Below, piece after piece: positions 21,854 to 35,850 of a DNA stretch of 64,000 nt. Numbering within the stretch: position 1 is the stretch's first letter; each line of letters begins with the position of its first letter. The notes under the pieces are model-generated. The model did no database searches, was not told the DNA's origin, and was given only the letters and a program-made list of their open reading frames with translations. The position numbers were made by a program, and so were the translations under genes. This stretch comes from Nageia nagi (Eukaryota; Pinophyta): NCBI GenBank assembly GCA_050084985.1, contig JBITNC010000001.1, positions 182,342,001 through 182,406,000 of the forward strand, in the 5' to 3' direction.

Positions 21854-21952
21854 AGGAGTTATAATTATTTTACTGTGATATATATTAGAAAAATACTTGT
21901 TTTATTTATTTATTTATTAAATTAAAGATAGGGTTTATTTTGAGTGTCTACA

Positions 21953-21957
21953 AATAG
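21953..21957. repeat. Target site duplication AATAG, right copy
   Basis: Exact match to 3276-3280, directly outside the right LTR. Confidence 0.85.
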
Positions 21958-24900
21958 GTACAAATGCTTGGCATGATTTGAAATCATGACCAGGTCACAT
22001 AAAATAAATAACCTACCTTTAGATGTGGAAGATAGAAAGGGAAAAACTAGTTGAAAATAAGTTAAATGTAGTCTCTATAAACACATCTATATTATTATTT
22101 TGTGTGTACATTTTGCATTCACATCCTTAATCTCTCTTACTATAGTTATTTTGCTAAAATTAGGATAGGAATGAATGAGTTAAATGGATGGGTACATCTA
22201 TGTTACTGAATAGGATATATAAGTATGGGTAATGACTCCCTTATTATTTCAATGTGGCTTGTACAAGTTACAATTTAGTAATGAAATAAGAACTAGAATC
22301 ACACTATGTTTTGATCTACTTTGAAAGGAAATACTATCTTTATTTATAATTATTTGATTTATGGGATGGTTGGATATATGTAAATTGTTATAAATTCCTT
22401 TATTCATTTTTTGTTTGATTATATTCATTTCCACTATTATCATTTCCACATATGGCTCTTTAATAGTCTTAGTAGACTCCCTTGCATAAGTTGGTACTAT
22501 TGTTATCCTTTTTACTATTGTTACACCTTGTTGGATGCTATGGTGGAAATGGAATGTTTTTGTGGTTTAAATATTATTTTTTGAAATGAAATAGTTTTAA
22601 TGATTTCTTGAGCTATATAATTATGAGGAGGATGTTTTGGTATCAAATGATTTATACTAAAAAGTAATTAAAGATTACCTTTTGATGAGACTACCTTTTG
22701 AACACTTTTAGAATCCATGATATTATTTGATTTTATTTGGATGAAATGTATGAAGGTTGATAATTTATGTTAGTAAATTCCATAAAAAAATATTTTACAA
22801 CATTATGGTAATGATGAGATAAGTCTATTACTTCAATATTTTCACTATTTATAAATGTGAGTATGTATGAAGAATAAACTGTTAGATGTTAATGAAATAT
22901 TATGAAAAAAGGGTTATACTTATCTAAATACATTGAAATTTGGAAAGTAGGTTATAATAATTAACATTTATTTACAAGACAAATTTCATAAAGAAATGAA
23001 TTACAAAATGAAAGATATAGGTCTTGCAATTTAACTGTTAAAATTATAGTAGTTTCTTAAAATTGGTTGAATTGATATAACATAGGACAATATGAATTTG
23101 AAAGACCTATATTTATCAAAATGTGATGAAATTTGACTAGTAGATTATAAATGTAATTATAGTGTATAATATGTACAAAAAGGATTTATAAAACAAAAGT
23201 TATGAGCTCTATAAATTGACATATTATTATGGTAACCTATGGACTACTGTTCCTTTTTGTGATGCTACTACTAAAATGTTGTTTTGATCATATTTTGTCA
23301 TAAATATATGAAATTGAGATTGAATATGTATGTGATTATATGAGTTATTATATTCTTCCTAAAGAATTAAACTCTTATATACATTTGGTATGTAAATAAA
23401 TGGATTAACATTCCTTTATCAACTTAACTAATTGTTTAAGTTGATGAGATAATCCTAAAGGTTGTAAGATAGATCCTTCATGTTGATTTAGGTAATTTAT
23501 TAGATGACTTACTTATACAAATTGGCTAATCATGGTAAGTTACATAGTACAAACATGGCTTCCTACAGATGTTTCTTACATATATGGTTAGTTCATTTAC
23601 AAACATTGTAAGGAAGGAATCTCAATTTATTATTGATCTAGTAATGATTCAGCTATGAATGGTTTGGTTAGGATTAACCAAATGTATTCTTTAATCCATA
23701 GGACCTATAGTGTACATAGGTACTAATTAGTCAATCAATAAATTAGTATTCATGATCATTACAAGCTTATTGTAATTTTGAAGCTATTTGAAGTTTTAAG
23801 CGAAGTCTATTATGGTTTTGAAGGTGTTTGAAGTTTGGGAATTAGAAAACATCTTTGGGAGGAATTCAATAGTGGTCCTCCTACTAGTTTTAATTTAGTC
23901 AAGTAAGTATCCTTTTATTTCTTTATTTTTCTCTTGCTATGTAGATTATTTTATCTAAAATGGGTATTTAACAAGGAATTTCATTTTCATATAGATGCTT
24001 TGAGTCATCTTGTTTATTGTTTAAGGGCATAATAGAATTTTCACAATTTGGATCATCCACTTTATTTCACTAGTACACTTCTATCTTGAGAAAAAATAGT
24101 ATATAACACAATCTAGCATAAGGATTTGGTATGGTGTATGCTATTCAAATATATCAACATTATGTGTTAGGCAATTTCTTTATATTTTATGTTGATTGCT
24201 AGGCATTTACATACATGGAGATCAAGCCAATTATTTGATGAAGGCTTAGAATATGTTTTTTTTTATTTGAGGAGTTTGTATTTAGGATAATTATTTAGAT
24301 AAGAAATATCATATCATGGCTGATTAGTTATTGAGGCTTTGCATAAGAGAGCTATCTAAGAACATTATAGATGATTATAAAAAGAGAATAGTGTCTTAGA
24401 TATATGATGAGAAGGACTAGAATATTGAAACCTATTATTATATAAAGAATAATGAGCATGGGAAGCATTAGTGAGTATAAAAATTACCATGTATTCATTC
24501 TTACTACTTTTGTTGGAATGATCCTTGCTTGAGACTTAATTCTTCTTTTCATAATCCCATTGATAGTTGTTAGCAAAGAGATACAAATCCTTAATTCTCT
24601 TAAAGCATTTCCTTTGATTATGAACTTTCATGCCACTCTAGGATTAGGCATCCCCCTTTTTCCTTCTAGTAATTTTTAATTATTGTCATCTTTATCATAT
24701 GTCTTTGATTCCATGGAATATTTTCACTTTTGATATTCAATATTTTGAGGTTTAAGAGAAAATATAAATAAGTCTCATAAAGTACACATGATTATGATGG
24801 AGGTTTAATTAATTACAAATCATTATTGAATGTTATTTGGTTTTTCTATCTGCAAGTGAGCATTAGAGGAGAATCCTCATAAAATGCTAATAGAATGTAG

Positions 24901-25429
24901 TTTGAAATTAGTTATGAGTGTTGAAAGTAATTAAAAATTATTATTAATACAATGCTAAAATTATATATTGTATTCAAACAATATAAGAATTAGCTTTTAC
25001 ATATGTGAGGATTGAATCTAAATAATTATAGTCTAATTCTTGAACCTCATCATAAAATACCTAAGTTTGATTTTTTGAGGTCCAAACACTGTGATGTCCA
25101 AATACTATGTCCAAACTCAAAGAGTTGAAATACTATATAAGATGATAAGAAATAACTCAAAATATGTAATTTTTATATTGATTTAAATTTTACTTATCAT
25201 TACATCAAAGTAATAACTTTAGTAAGTTGAATTCTAGATTATATGATAGCTCAAATTGTGTAAAATGCCTTTGGGTTTATAAAATATTTCTACAAGGCTC
25301 TACATTATCCTTTGTAAACTTATATATAATAAATTGATTTTGTGATGATTATTTCATCAAGTTTATTCTCTTCATACAATATGAATGAAAAAAGAGAATA
25401 TTCTCTTAAAGATAAAAATGGTGAGCTTG
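21958..25429. other. AT-rich region without a recognised gene
   Basis: Continuation of the DNA into which element 1 inserted. A short stretch near 24200-24470 reads like degenerate coding DNA on the plus strand (LLRLCIRELSKNIIDDYKKR between stops), but I cannot assign it. Otherwise low-complexity AT-rich sequence. Confidence 0.35.
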
Positions 25430-28400
25430 TGGTGTAATTAAACTTAAGAATGTATGCACACTTGATGCTGTTCAAGAAAAAATTGAGAGATGTAATATTT
25501 TAGAATATACATTTGAGTCTATTAGTCAACTGGGGCTTCCTATCTATCCAAAGTAAGAGGACACATGGGATTTTGAAGAAATAATCATTAAGTTTAAAAG
25601 AAAATTGATAGAGCTTGATGAAGAACTTATGAATCATGGAAAAAAATAAAATACTAGACCAATAGGAAATGATGAAGTTGAAGTTCCACATACAACCATT
25701 TAAGGGAATATTAGTTCAAAAGCATTAATAGCATGTGAAAATATTAATGAACATCCAACTTTGATCAAAGCACAAAGTTTGATTGAACATAGTATTAGGG
25801 AGTTATGGAACTCTAAATTACTAGAATTGTAAAAATCACTTCCAATTGAGAGTATAAATCTTTAGTTCTCCTTGGATGGTGATAAACCTATGATAAAATT
25901 TCATTATGATGTTTGTAATGTTGATTATGGATCAATTAATGTAACTATAATTTGTGATACTATATGTAACTTTAGAAGAAGCCATATAATGTTAGATTGC
26001 CACATATAGAAAAGGAATTCTCATAGATCTAGTCAAAAAGATGTACATGATCAAGAAAGATATGATCCATTGGATTATCATGATGATATATTACATGCAA
26101 TCAATAATTTTGATGATTTCATCAAGAAAGATATTGGTTCTCAATTTAAAGTTGTAGAATCCATAATTAGAGATTACATAGATAGGAATTATGTAAAAGT
26201 GTAATGCACAAAATGTAAAAAATGGTTTGCATTGATCCCCAATATAGGAAATATTATGTCTTCTCTATCTAAACATATAAAATCAAAGTCACATAATTAG
26301 AATTAATCAATTCAAGTAGCAATAACTAAAAATTTAATGGGGCAAATAAAGAAGGATTCAAATGATGGGAAAAAACAAACTCTATCAAAGTTTTGAGTTC
26401 TTAGTTCAAGCAATCTAGGAGAAGGATAGACAAGCACAAGAAATTCAACTGCATGTATTATTTATTTCTATGAGATTTTATATCATTTTTAAATAATTCA
26501 TTAGTATTTTATTAATAGCATATAATTTCTTATATAGGTTTGATTTCTTTACCACTCTTATGTCGAGATTATTGGAAACCAAAGGAGAAATATAATGGAA
26601 GAAAAATAAATGTCAAAATTTTAATGGATGATCAAAGTGGTGGGAAAAAATGGAACATTGAACCTCACACAATAGGTATAGTAAAATACCTAGGTTATAA
26701 GATTACTATTGATGGAACTTATAGGCATAATGAATGTGAAAGTATATCTAAAAGAGAAATATCATTTAAGTCATTATGAAGTTATTTTTGTTCAAAGATA
26801 CCAAATTACAAGGATTTTAGAAAGCATTTGTATCAAGAATAACTTAGTATAGTGAAGACCGTAGAAATACAAGAAAAGGAAGATGATTAGATTATTTAAC
26901 ATGACATGAATTATAGTAGTATGCAAGGGTTTCTTTAGCATATTAGAAAGATACATGGAGAACCATTTGGTGGGAAAAAACCAAGGTTGTAAGTTTATCA
27001 GTAAAAAATAGATCATTGAAGGAAAAATTATTTAAATCAATTCAAAGAAAAGGTGTTTATAAAATTTATCGAGATGTATGTGAAGCACATAAGTTGGGAA
27101 AATTAAAAGGAAAGCAAGCATTATTGGATTTTGTTCAAGATTTAATTCAAAATTTCCTACATTGTAAGCAAGGTAGAAGATTTAAAAAATCTTTAACTAA
27201 AATATATGAATTGATCAAGCTATGGGGGGTTTGTCATTTGCATAACTTTCTCAATGCAAATTTAGATGGACCATCATTATCTACAACTAGAAGAAAAACT
27301 ATAAAGGCTCTACCTTGTCTTCTAAGAGAGCATGAATATATCTTTCATGCAATTGGTAAAATATATGCAACACATAAAGAAAGCTTTGGCATTAAAGGTT
27401 ATGTTCTAATGATTATTGTAGAAGATGAAATAAGAGTTAAAAACATTGTGAGGTATTTTATGAATTTCAATTCTAATTTTGTAGATAGATAATATTATAA
27501 TATTTTTTATTATAAGAATAGTAATAATTTTTTTATAAGTGGACTGCAAGCAAAGACATATTGGTTGGATTTTGTGGGGGAATTGAACAACATTAGTTCT
27601 AATCAATTTTTTATATTTCAATAGGAAAAAATGAGGATAGTTATAATAGGATTATTAATGTTTCTTAGAATAATGAAATTGGTTATCATGCAAGAGTTAT
27701 TTTTTCCAGACCTTTACATAAAAAAATTCTTAGTTTAGTTTTAGTAGCACATCCCACATGTAATAAATTCAATGCTAATTATGTTCAAGATCAATGGACC
27801 AACATTGAGAATCTATGGAAGCAATATGTTGAAGATTCATTAGATCTAGTTATTGGTCATGCTTCAAATGGATATGGTAGGTGTAGATAATTAATGTTGA
27901 AAAGTTATACTTCTAACATTGGAAATAGATTTATAATTCCTTGGGAAGGATAGAAATTATCTGCAATAATATTGAATGATGGTAGTATAACTAGGCTTCA
28001 TGATCAAGATTTAGTTCATAATAGAAAAAAATTAATTAGTCCACTATTCAATGGTAGGTAGGATTTGATATTAGGAATTGAGTTAATAATGTTTAATAAA
28101 ATATTTATTCTTTATAATTCATTCACAATGGAGGAAAATTAGCTAACAAATAAATACATAAAAATAAATGATCGATAAAGCTAGGGATCAGTACAATGCA
28201 TTGCATTCAAGAATATGCAAAGATGTTTAATACAAATTAGAAGTCCTTATAGGGGTAATATACAAAGAACCTTAGGTACTAAAATGTACTTATAAATTCT
28301 TACTAATTACATTGACATATTCTTATCTAATAATTGAAGTCTTTGGGAAAGAGTAAGATATGCATCTAGAGTATATCATTTTTGACATTATGGCTTTATT

Positions 28401-29706
28401 GGGTATGAAATAATGCTAATACAAATGCCTAGCTAAATTTTGTCAACAATGAAGCATATCAAGATGTAAATATTTCATGTCATTTTATTGTAATTTTTAT
28501 AAAGCTCTTTTAAGATAGGTATCCTTATTTATTGTGCTTATTACATTCAACAAGATCAAATGTTTGTGAGAATTTTTTCAATAAAGTAGATGGTATGGTT
28601 GGATAGGAAATGGCATATGATTATATATATATATATTACATGTAATTGGAAGCTCAAATAGGGTATTAAAAGAAAAAAATAATCCTAAAGAATTACACTT
28701 TGGAAAAGCTCATAAAAAATAAGAAAATTTATGGCATAAATTAAATAAAGAAATGATAGAGAAGTGTGGAGTTTTATTAGACTATAATTGTATATCTTTT
28801 GATATTGATATTGTAGAAGCTCTTAAGAAAGGATTAAAAAATGAATAGTATAATCTTGAACATGTTAATCTAAATCCTAAAAAAATGAAGATGGCTTATG
28901 GTGGTTTAAGCCATGGGATTGTGGTAATAATTTTTCTTCAGTGGAAGTAGTTGGTGAATGTATTGATGTTTTTCTAGTGGAGAGTTCACATTCAAACACT
29001 ATTTATGATGGAGTTTCTAAAAATTTAAACCATATACAAAATAAAACTAGTCCATATACTAATCCATATGTTATAAAGAATGAATGGTGATATGAAATTG
29101 ATGAAATTTTAGATCATCTAGAAGAACTTTGTAAAGAAAAAATCAGTGCAGTTGTATAAGTGGATGGAAAAAAGATATATAAATCAACACTTGTTAGTCA
29201 ATTGAATGGAAACACCAAATTATCAAAAGATATGTTGATTAAAGCAAGACATGGAAATTATTTTCATCAAAATGAAAGTTTTCCAATATCAAAGAATGCT
29301 TCTTACTTAGGGATTAGGTATGATTATGGGGTTTTATTGGAGTAAGAAGTATCAAATTTAAATGATTGACCTCAAAGAAAGGATATTCCATGATATACTA
29401 AGAAAGGTGTTCTAATTGGGACATGGTACCTTGGAAAGGATGAGGAAAAATGAGGGCAACAAAGTGGTTGAATATCATAATCCAATAGACCTATTGTAAT
29501 GTCCAAAAGATGTTGAGATTCAATTGAATTGGTATAATAAGATAAGAGTGTCATGCCAATTCACTTATGATTTGAGAGATCATGAATTTGATTCATTAGA
29601 ATCCATCATTACAATTTCTAATCTAACATATTTATTTCAAAAGAATTATTATCAATTGGAGGAAAATGATTTCAAAATATTTAATGATTATGCTAAAAGT
29701 TTGTAA
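25430..29706 (+). pseudogene. Decayed gene of an unclassified transposon-like family
   Basis: A long coding relic on the plus strand, crossing many stops and several frameshifts. In order: an N-terminal region (25440-26200); a BED-like zinc finger at about 26205-26300 (CTKCKKWFALIPNIG, then SKHIKSKSH, giving C-x2-C and H-x5-H); a possible intron ending in AG near 26537; a block with PLLCRDYWKPKEKY (26540-26779); the best-preserved part at 27016-27492 (KALPCLLREHEYIF, MIIVEDEIRV); then PLHKKILSLVLVAHPTCNKF near 27710-27770, VIGHASNGYG near 27860, HDQDLVHNRKKLISPL near 28000 and FGKAHKK near 28700. The C-terminal part ends with DFKIFNDYAKSL and TAA at 29704. The order matches, from memory, a recurrent uncharacterised large plant protein family. 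The EDE motif and zinc finger suggest transposase ancestry, which I cannot prove. Confidence 0.6.
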
Positions 29707-32700
29707 AAAGGTAGGATTGATCTTATTTCATTAAGTTGTATGATTGCATTTACTTTTTTTAATATTTTCATTTATTTGAAGTTTTATTAGTTTTAATAAT
29801 TCATGAATGCTAATGTTTGAATTTATATTTTAGATCAAATAAGATGTGGATAAAAATTACATTTGTAAAAAAGATACATTTTATGTGATTTTTCATAGGT
29901 ACTATATTTTTATTTATTATACATTTATAGTTGATTTTGGGTTAGATTTTACACGTATTCTTTCTTTTTGCATTTACATTTACATTTGATCATTTTATGA
30001 TATATATATATATATATATTGTTCATGTAGGTTTGAGAAATCTTTTTCTAGGTCAGTTTAATGCCTTTCTTGTGATGATTTATATGTATCTTGTAACTTT
30101 GAAATGTTACAATGTTTTTTATCTATAGATTTTAGTTACATTTGCTGCATGACATTTACATTAATAAATTTGTTTATTTTGAATTCCTTGAATAGTTATT
30201 TGAATGTTCCTATAACCATTAGAGTTACAAAAATCATGCATAAACAATCATATAATTGAATTTTCCCTTTATTTATTGAAGTCTAACATTCTTTATAATT
30301 AAGAAGCCAAACCATTTTCTAAGAGGTGCATGAACTACAATGCTTAATAATTCATGCTCTTTTAAGAAAAATATCTTAATTTCCTTATTTTTGTTCAAGT
30401 TGCAACTTGTCAATTCTATTGAATTTATCAATTAGCTACATAGTTGTAATTTATTTATGCTATAAATGATAATGAGGGATATTATGACAAGCATGCGTAC
30501 TTGCATGTATAAAATGAAGACATAAAATTTGCATGATATATTAGTACATTTTTTAGAACTATGATGAAAATGTTGCAAAAATATACATTATTCATCAAAT
30601 ATCTTCAAGACATGTTTCTTCTATATTTTTTTTTTTTACTATGCATGATAATAAAATAGTCAATCCATTTTACTATATTGTATGATATATAAATTTTATA
30701 TATTGTATCTTTTAACTATGATTAAAAAATAGGATAAATTTTTTTTTTTATGGTTAATTCTTATATACCTTTTCCACATCATTGTTGATAATAACTTAGA
30801 AATATTTGATATAACTTAAAAAACCTTTCTTCTAGGGCTAATTATTTACAACTCATGGCTTGTAGTATTTCTTAAAAAAATTAAAGCCAACATTCTTTGG
30901 GATAATAACACTCTAATTTCTAACACTCTTTATCAATTTTTTGTCATAATATGAAATATATATGGAGCTCAACTATAAAACTCTTGGATTGAGGAGGATA
31001 TTTTGTATACATTAACCATGTCAAAAATTTCATATCAGCATTTGAAGGTTTCATTAAATACTTGTTATTTTTAGTTGTACAATGATAGTTATAGTCATTT
31101 TTAGTTTGGAAGTCTTTAATACATGCTTTATGAATAAATATGATTTGTAAATGATAAGGTATAGAAATGGATGTTGTCTCTAAAATTATGAATACCTTAA
31201 CAATGCAACAAGATGTAGTTTTATTAGTAAGGACATACAATAATAGGAGTGTCAATGGCATCAAAAACAAATTTGTGAATGATATATTCTAAAAGAAATT
31301 TACTAAATATTTTTACATATACATGTACCTATGTGCATTTTAGATTGTAGAAGCTTAATTACATGATACATTCATGGGTATTGAATTATTTTATGATTTT
31401 GTTTCTTTTTTTATGCTTATAATGTTAGTCTTTTAAGAATGTAATGAGACCATACAATAAATAATTTATTTGCATTTGATTGTTATCCAATTGATATCTT
31501 AATGGAATTAAAAATTTAGTTTATTATATCTAATTGATATTTACAATCTTATTATCTTAGATCAAACATTTGCATGTTTGTTTCAAAATAATCCTTTGAG
31601 TATATTGTAAAAAAAATGAGCAAGTTTATTCTCACTTAAATTTTTAGATGTTCAACTTTAAGGAAAGTTGTGCAAGTTTTTAGATATTTTCTTTCATCAT
31701 ATCTTTATTTATTTGAATTATTAATCTAAAAATATACTATAAAACACATAATTATTTGAAAATGATTTTATCTTTTGTAGCTAGAGAATTTTTATGCTCT
31801 AGTAATTCATATATATAGAGTCAATTTATTCATGTATCTTTGTAGCTCAAAACAAGCACCATTCTATAAGTTTGGATATTTGTTTTCCATTTTTAACCTT
31901 TTAGGAATATGTGAAGAGATTGTATTGACCATGGAAGAAATAAGAATTTTATGAGTATTGAAATATCATATTGTTTTGATTCTAAACAAGTTTAGAGGAT
32001 CATCTTCTTATTTCTTTTGATAATTTGGTATTGAATTATTGCATGGTTTTGATTCCATTTTATATAGAAACACCAAGTGTGAAGTGAATGTTGGTTGATA
32101 TGGAAAACCAAACTTTCAATTGAGATGTTAGTTTGTAGGAGACTACAATTTAATTTACATAATGAAATGTTGTCTAAAATGTTATTTTTCCAATGAACTT
32201 TATCATAACATTATAATTTATTTTTCATAAGATAACAATTAAATAAAGTAAAATAAAGTGTGAACTATAATGTTGGTTACTAGAAGATTTAAAATTATCA
32301 TAACTAGTATACTATTATCTAAAATGATAATTTTTTTTAAAAGATATTATTTCAATATTTTAAAGATGTTTAGTAGATGATTACATTTTGATATAGAATA
32401 GTTAAGTGTGATCTAATATATTGATTTTTCAATTTACTTTGTTACAACATTTTAATGAGGATCATTAGAAGATTTCATTTTGATGCAAAATAGTTGTATG
32501 ATTCAAAACAATGATATTTTAATTAAATCTTTTACAAATATAATAACAATTGTATCATATTTTAAGGTGGAATATCCTTTTTTAACTATAATCACTTGGA
32601 ACTTAAAAATATTTATATGTAATTTACATATTGTATAATTGATCAATTTACATCATTATGATGGTTTGAATCATGGTAGTTTCTTAATTAATTTTAATAT

Positions 32701-33939
32701 ATATTGCTTAGTTTTAAATATATTTTAGTATAATAGTTCTAAAGTGTGCATTCTACATGTTAGTATCATACATTATTTATGTTTTAGAAAAATAATTTTA
32801 GTAATATCAAATCTCAAGGATAAATTATATATTAATTTTTATCGAATGCATCAATGAAATTAATTAATTTTTATATATTATATATAGGATGAGATATTAC
32901 AAGTATAACATTATAAGGTAGTTGAATACTAAGTCCAAAAATGTTCTCAATTTTAATAATTTTTTTTCCACTTTGAAGTGAACTTATTTTGCACATTACT
33001 TTTATAGATAAATAGTTTTTCACTCCATATTAGTAGTCATTATTTTGGAAAACTTTAAATAATGGAAGATAAGGGTTTCGATTGAAAAAATTTTGAACTG
33101 CTATAATTCCAAGTGATGATATCAAAGGATAAAACTACCAAGGGGTTAAAAATTTATCCAATTTTTTTCGATATAATGGTAAGTTTTAAAAAGGGATTAT
33201 TATTTATTACATAAAGGTTTACCATGAAGGGTTTAATAAATTAAAATAAGTGGTGGTAAATTTTAAAAATAGGATTTTTTTCTAAAAGCTCATGGACACG
33301 TGTTTTGAAGGTAATCTACTAAGTGATCCCCCCATGCATGCAACACTATATTCAAGCTAGTAATAGTGTGCATCTTGATGAGTCCATAGAGGAAATTGAA
33401 GGGATATTTATATTTTAGGAAACTAAGTAGTTCAATATCTTCAATTGGTATCTTGGAAATGATTCTAGGCTTACTTAATGGCATGCTACTCTTTGATTCC
33501 ATAATGAGAGTTTTAGAGAGTTTAGGATTTTGGAATTGTAAGAATTTGAAGGAAAACCAAGAATCATTCTAGTGTTTTTATAGTTATAAAAATATTCTTA
33601 TTATTGTAGGAGATTGTATTGCCATTGTGTTGATGGTATTTCTCTATGCATGTAATATTGTAATGTCCATAGACAATGAGAAGAGAAGGCTCCAATTCCA
33701 TGCTGGATTAGGCCACATTGGATGAACTAGATTAAATCATTATGTTGATCTTGTTGTGTGTTTGAGATTCTTAGTTTGTAGTTTTACAATGTATAAATTC
33801 AAATTTGTATGCATTATGTATGATTTTATAATGGTGAATATTTTTTTTTGTTCAAATCTCTAAGTGAGAATCTAAGTATGCTATAAGAATTCGATTATTA
33901 TAGATCAATGTATATTGCATTGCATAAGGCATATGATTT
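29707..33939. other. AT-rich region without a recognised gene
   Basis: I found no domain, repeat array or LTR pair. The open frames (for example 30944-31270 and 33290-33502, both minus) are short, hydrophobic or compositionally biased. A (TA)n run lies at 30001-30019. Confidence 0.4.
30001..30019. repeat. (TA)n microsatellite
   Basis: Uninterrupted alternating TA, read directly from the sequence. Confidence 0.9.
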
Positions 33940-35850
33940 TGGATCTCCTATTATTGTATGTACCTCATCTTCATATTCAAATTTCAACCTACCATGTACT
34001 ATAGATTGTACTACATCTATATCATGAAGCTAAGGTCTATCTAACAATAGGTTCCATGAAAACTTTGAAACCATAACCTAAAACTAAGTTTCAATTGTCC
34101 TAACTCCTGTTATAACCAAGATTGTAGCTATTCCAATTGGATTTTTAGATAGACTATGATATGCCCTAATTTAAAATGTGGCTTGTTCTAAGGGAGGTAT
34201 CTCTACATATTTTTTTAAAGTTGTATAAAAAACTTATGTGAACATACATTAACAGTTGATCCATTATCTACCAATTTTCTTTTTATTTTCCATACTTCTA
34301 TCATAGGTGTAATATAAAAAATCTAAACATTCAACAATAATTTATTTACTTAGCTTTTTAGATCTATAAAATGAAATTCCATCACATTCCTTGATAGATC
34401 TATTTTTTTCTACAAATATGAAAGTAGACATATTAGTAGAAACTATTTCTTTTATTAATAATGCACATGGAATCTCCCTATGTGTTTTAGATGTAGATAT
34501 GAGATCACACAAACTAGTCTTAGTAGGAGTAGCTTTCAATTGATCAATCATGCTATATTTTTTTGGATCAAGTAGGACACTTAATTTTTTAGTAGAAATT
34601 GTATTTGGGATATTTCTTGGATGTCCCTTTCCTAACCTAGCATATACTTCTTTATCCATTGAAACTATGTTCACTGTTATCTCTAGATCTAAATCTTTGT
34701 AATTAGTTTTTAATCTCCCTTATGTAATAAGATCCAAAATTATGGCTTTTAATGCTTTACAAAAATTTGTAGAATGATATTTTCTTTGATGATAAGTATA
34801 ATAATCATAACATGTTCCCATTGGGATATTATTATCTTTTGATATTTTTTCTAATGGTTGTAGTAAACCCTCTTCATTAGATCTCTTATAATAAACCTTG
34901 GTTGAACTAGTAACATATACCTTTTTTCTCTTATTATAGTTGATCTTGTCAATGCAGGAGGAGGTGTAGGTGTATCAACCATATTTTCTATTTTTTCTTC
35001 TTATTTATGTATATCATATGATTCTCTTTATTGTAAGGAGTATATGTATACTTTAGATATTCTAACTCATGTAAAAATTTCTCTTTTTCACAATAATTAT
35101 TTTATTAATACCCCAAATCCAATACCCTTATTAGTTGGAGCATGCAAATTAATGACTAGAAAAATAGAATCTATAAATATACCTTAAATTTCACTCTCAT
35201 CCAATTTGCTATGAATATATTACCATACCTTTTTTAATCTCATAATACACTTCTATAATGTTTCATTGCTTCCTTGGCACATTGCACATAATTTCATAAT
35301 TATTACTTGCTCTTTGATATTATATTTGTATTAAATCATGAATGCTTATACCAATGAATTGAATGAATATATGGATCCCCTCAACAAATCATTAAACCAT
35401 TGGATGGAATCATCTAACTCTAGGAAAATCTTTACCATCAACTTCTCTTGTGATCCTAGTTTTAATAAGCAATCCTCCTTAAAGCTAATAAGATATTGCT
35501 TTGGGTTTTATGCACCATTAAACGTATTGAACTTTGGGGCCTTGTGATCAAATGATAGGGAATAATTATATATATCATAAAATAAGGATTTAGTGAAGAC
35601 ACCATCATAATTTCCTCTTTTTGTTGGGATCTCTTATAAGTCTCAATATTGGCTAACCTTGTAGCTATTGTTGGATCTAGAATTGACTATGAATTACTAC
35701 CTAAACTCTACATTGAAGCTACTTGCTTGACTAGATCTTCCACTAATTTATCCAATTTTATTATAATTTTTTCCATTTTTCATTCCATTTATGATGTAAG
35801 AATAGTTTATACATGGTACTAACAATTTTAATTCTTCATAGAAATCTTGT
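33940..35850 (-). pseudogene. Degenerate Ty3/gypsy gag and protease remnant
   Basis: Read on the minus strand. The gag core is at 35340-35545 (KFNTFNGA, then LISFKEDCLLKLGSQEKLMV and IQWFNDLLRGSIYSFNSL). A zinc knuckle of Tat form lies near 34770-34830 (TYHQRKYHSTNFCKALK). A pre-protease segment at 34342-34674 includes LKATPTKTSLCDLISTSKTH, and a worn protease region with LLLDRPWLHDIDV lies near 34030-34100. Stops and frameshifts are frequent, and there are no flanking LTRs that I can see. Much older than element 1, judging by decay. Confidence 0.65.

Larger units (their letters stand above)
3281..21952 (-). mobile_element. Element 1: complete Tat-lineage Ty3/gypsy retrotransposon
   Basis: An 18.7-kb LTR retrotransposon read on the minus strand. 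It has two LTRs (20825-21952 and 3281-4413), a 5-bp target duplication, a primer binding site at 20803-20819 and a polypurine tract at 4414-4429. The coding order gag, protease, RT, RNase H, second RNase H, integrase is that of the Tat clade, where the extra archaeal-type RNase H is diagnostic. Between integrase and the 3' LTR lie a further sense ORF (10143-11330), structured repeats (8754-9689) and an antisense mobile-domain gene (5335-7793). Frameshifts, nonsense codons and a mutated RT motif make it inactive. The two LTRs differ at roughly 5% of positions by eye, mostly transitions, so the insertion is not recent. Confidence 0.93.
20825..21952 (-). repeat. Element 1 5' LTR (right in the window)
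   Basis: 1128 bp, collinear with 3281-4413, bounded by TG and CA. It carries the same TATA-like box at 21847-21853 and the same dyad arrays (20997-21050 and 21658-21711). The differences from the other LTR are concentrated in the first ~500 bp on the plus strand. Confidence 0.93.
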
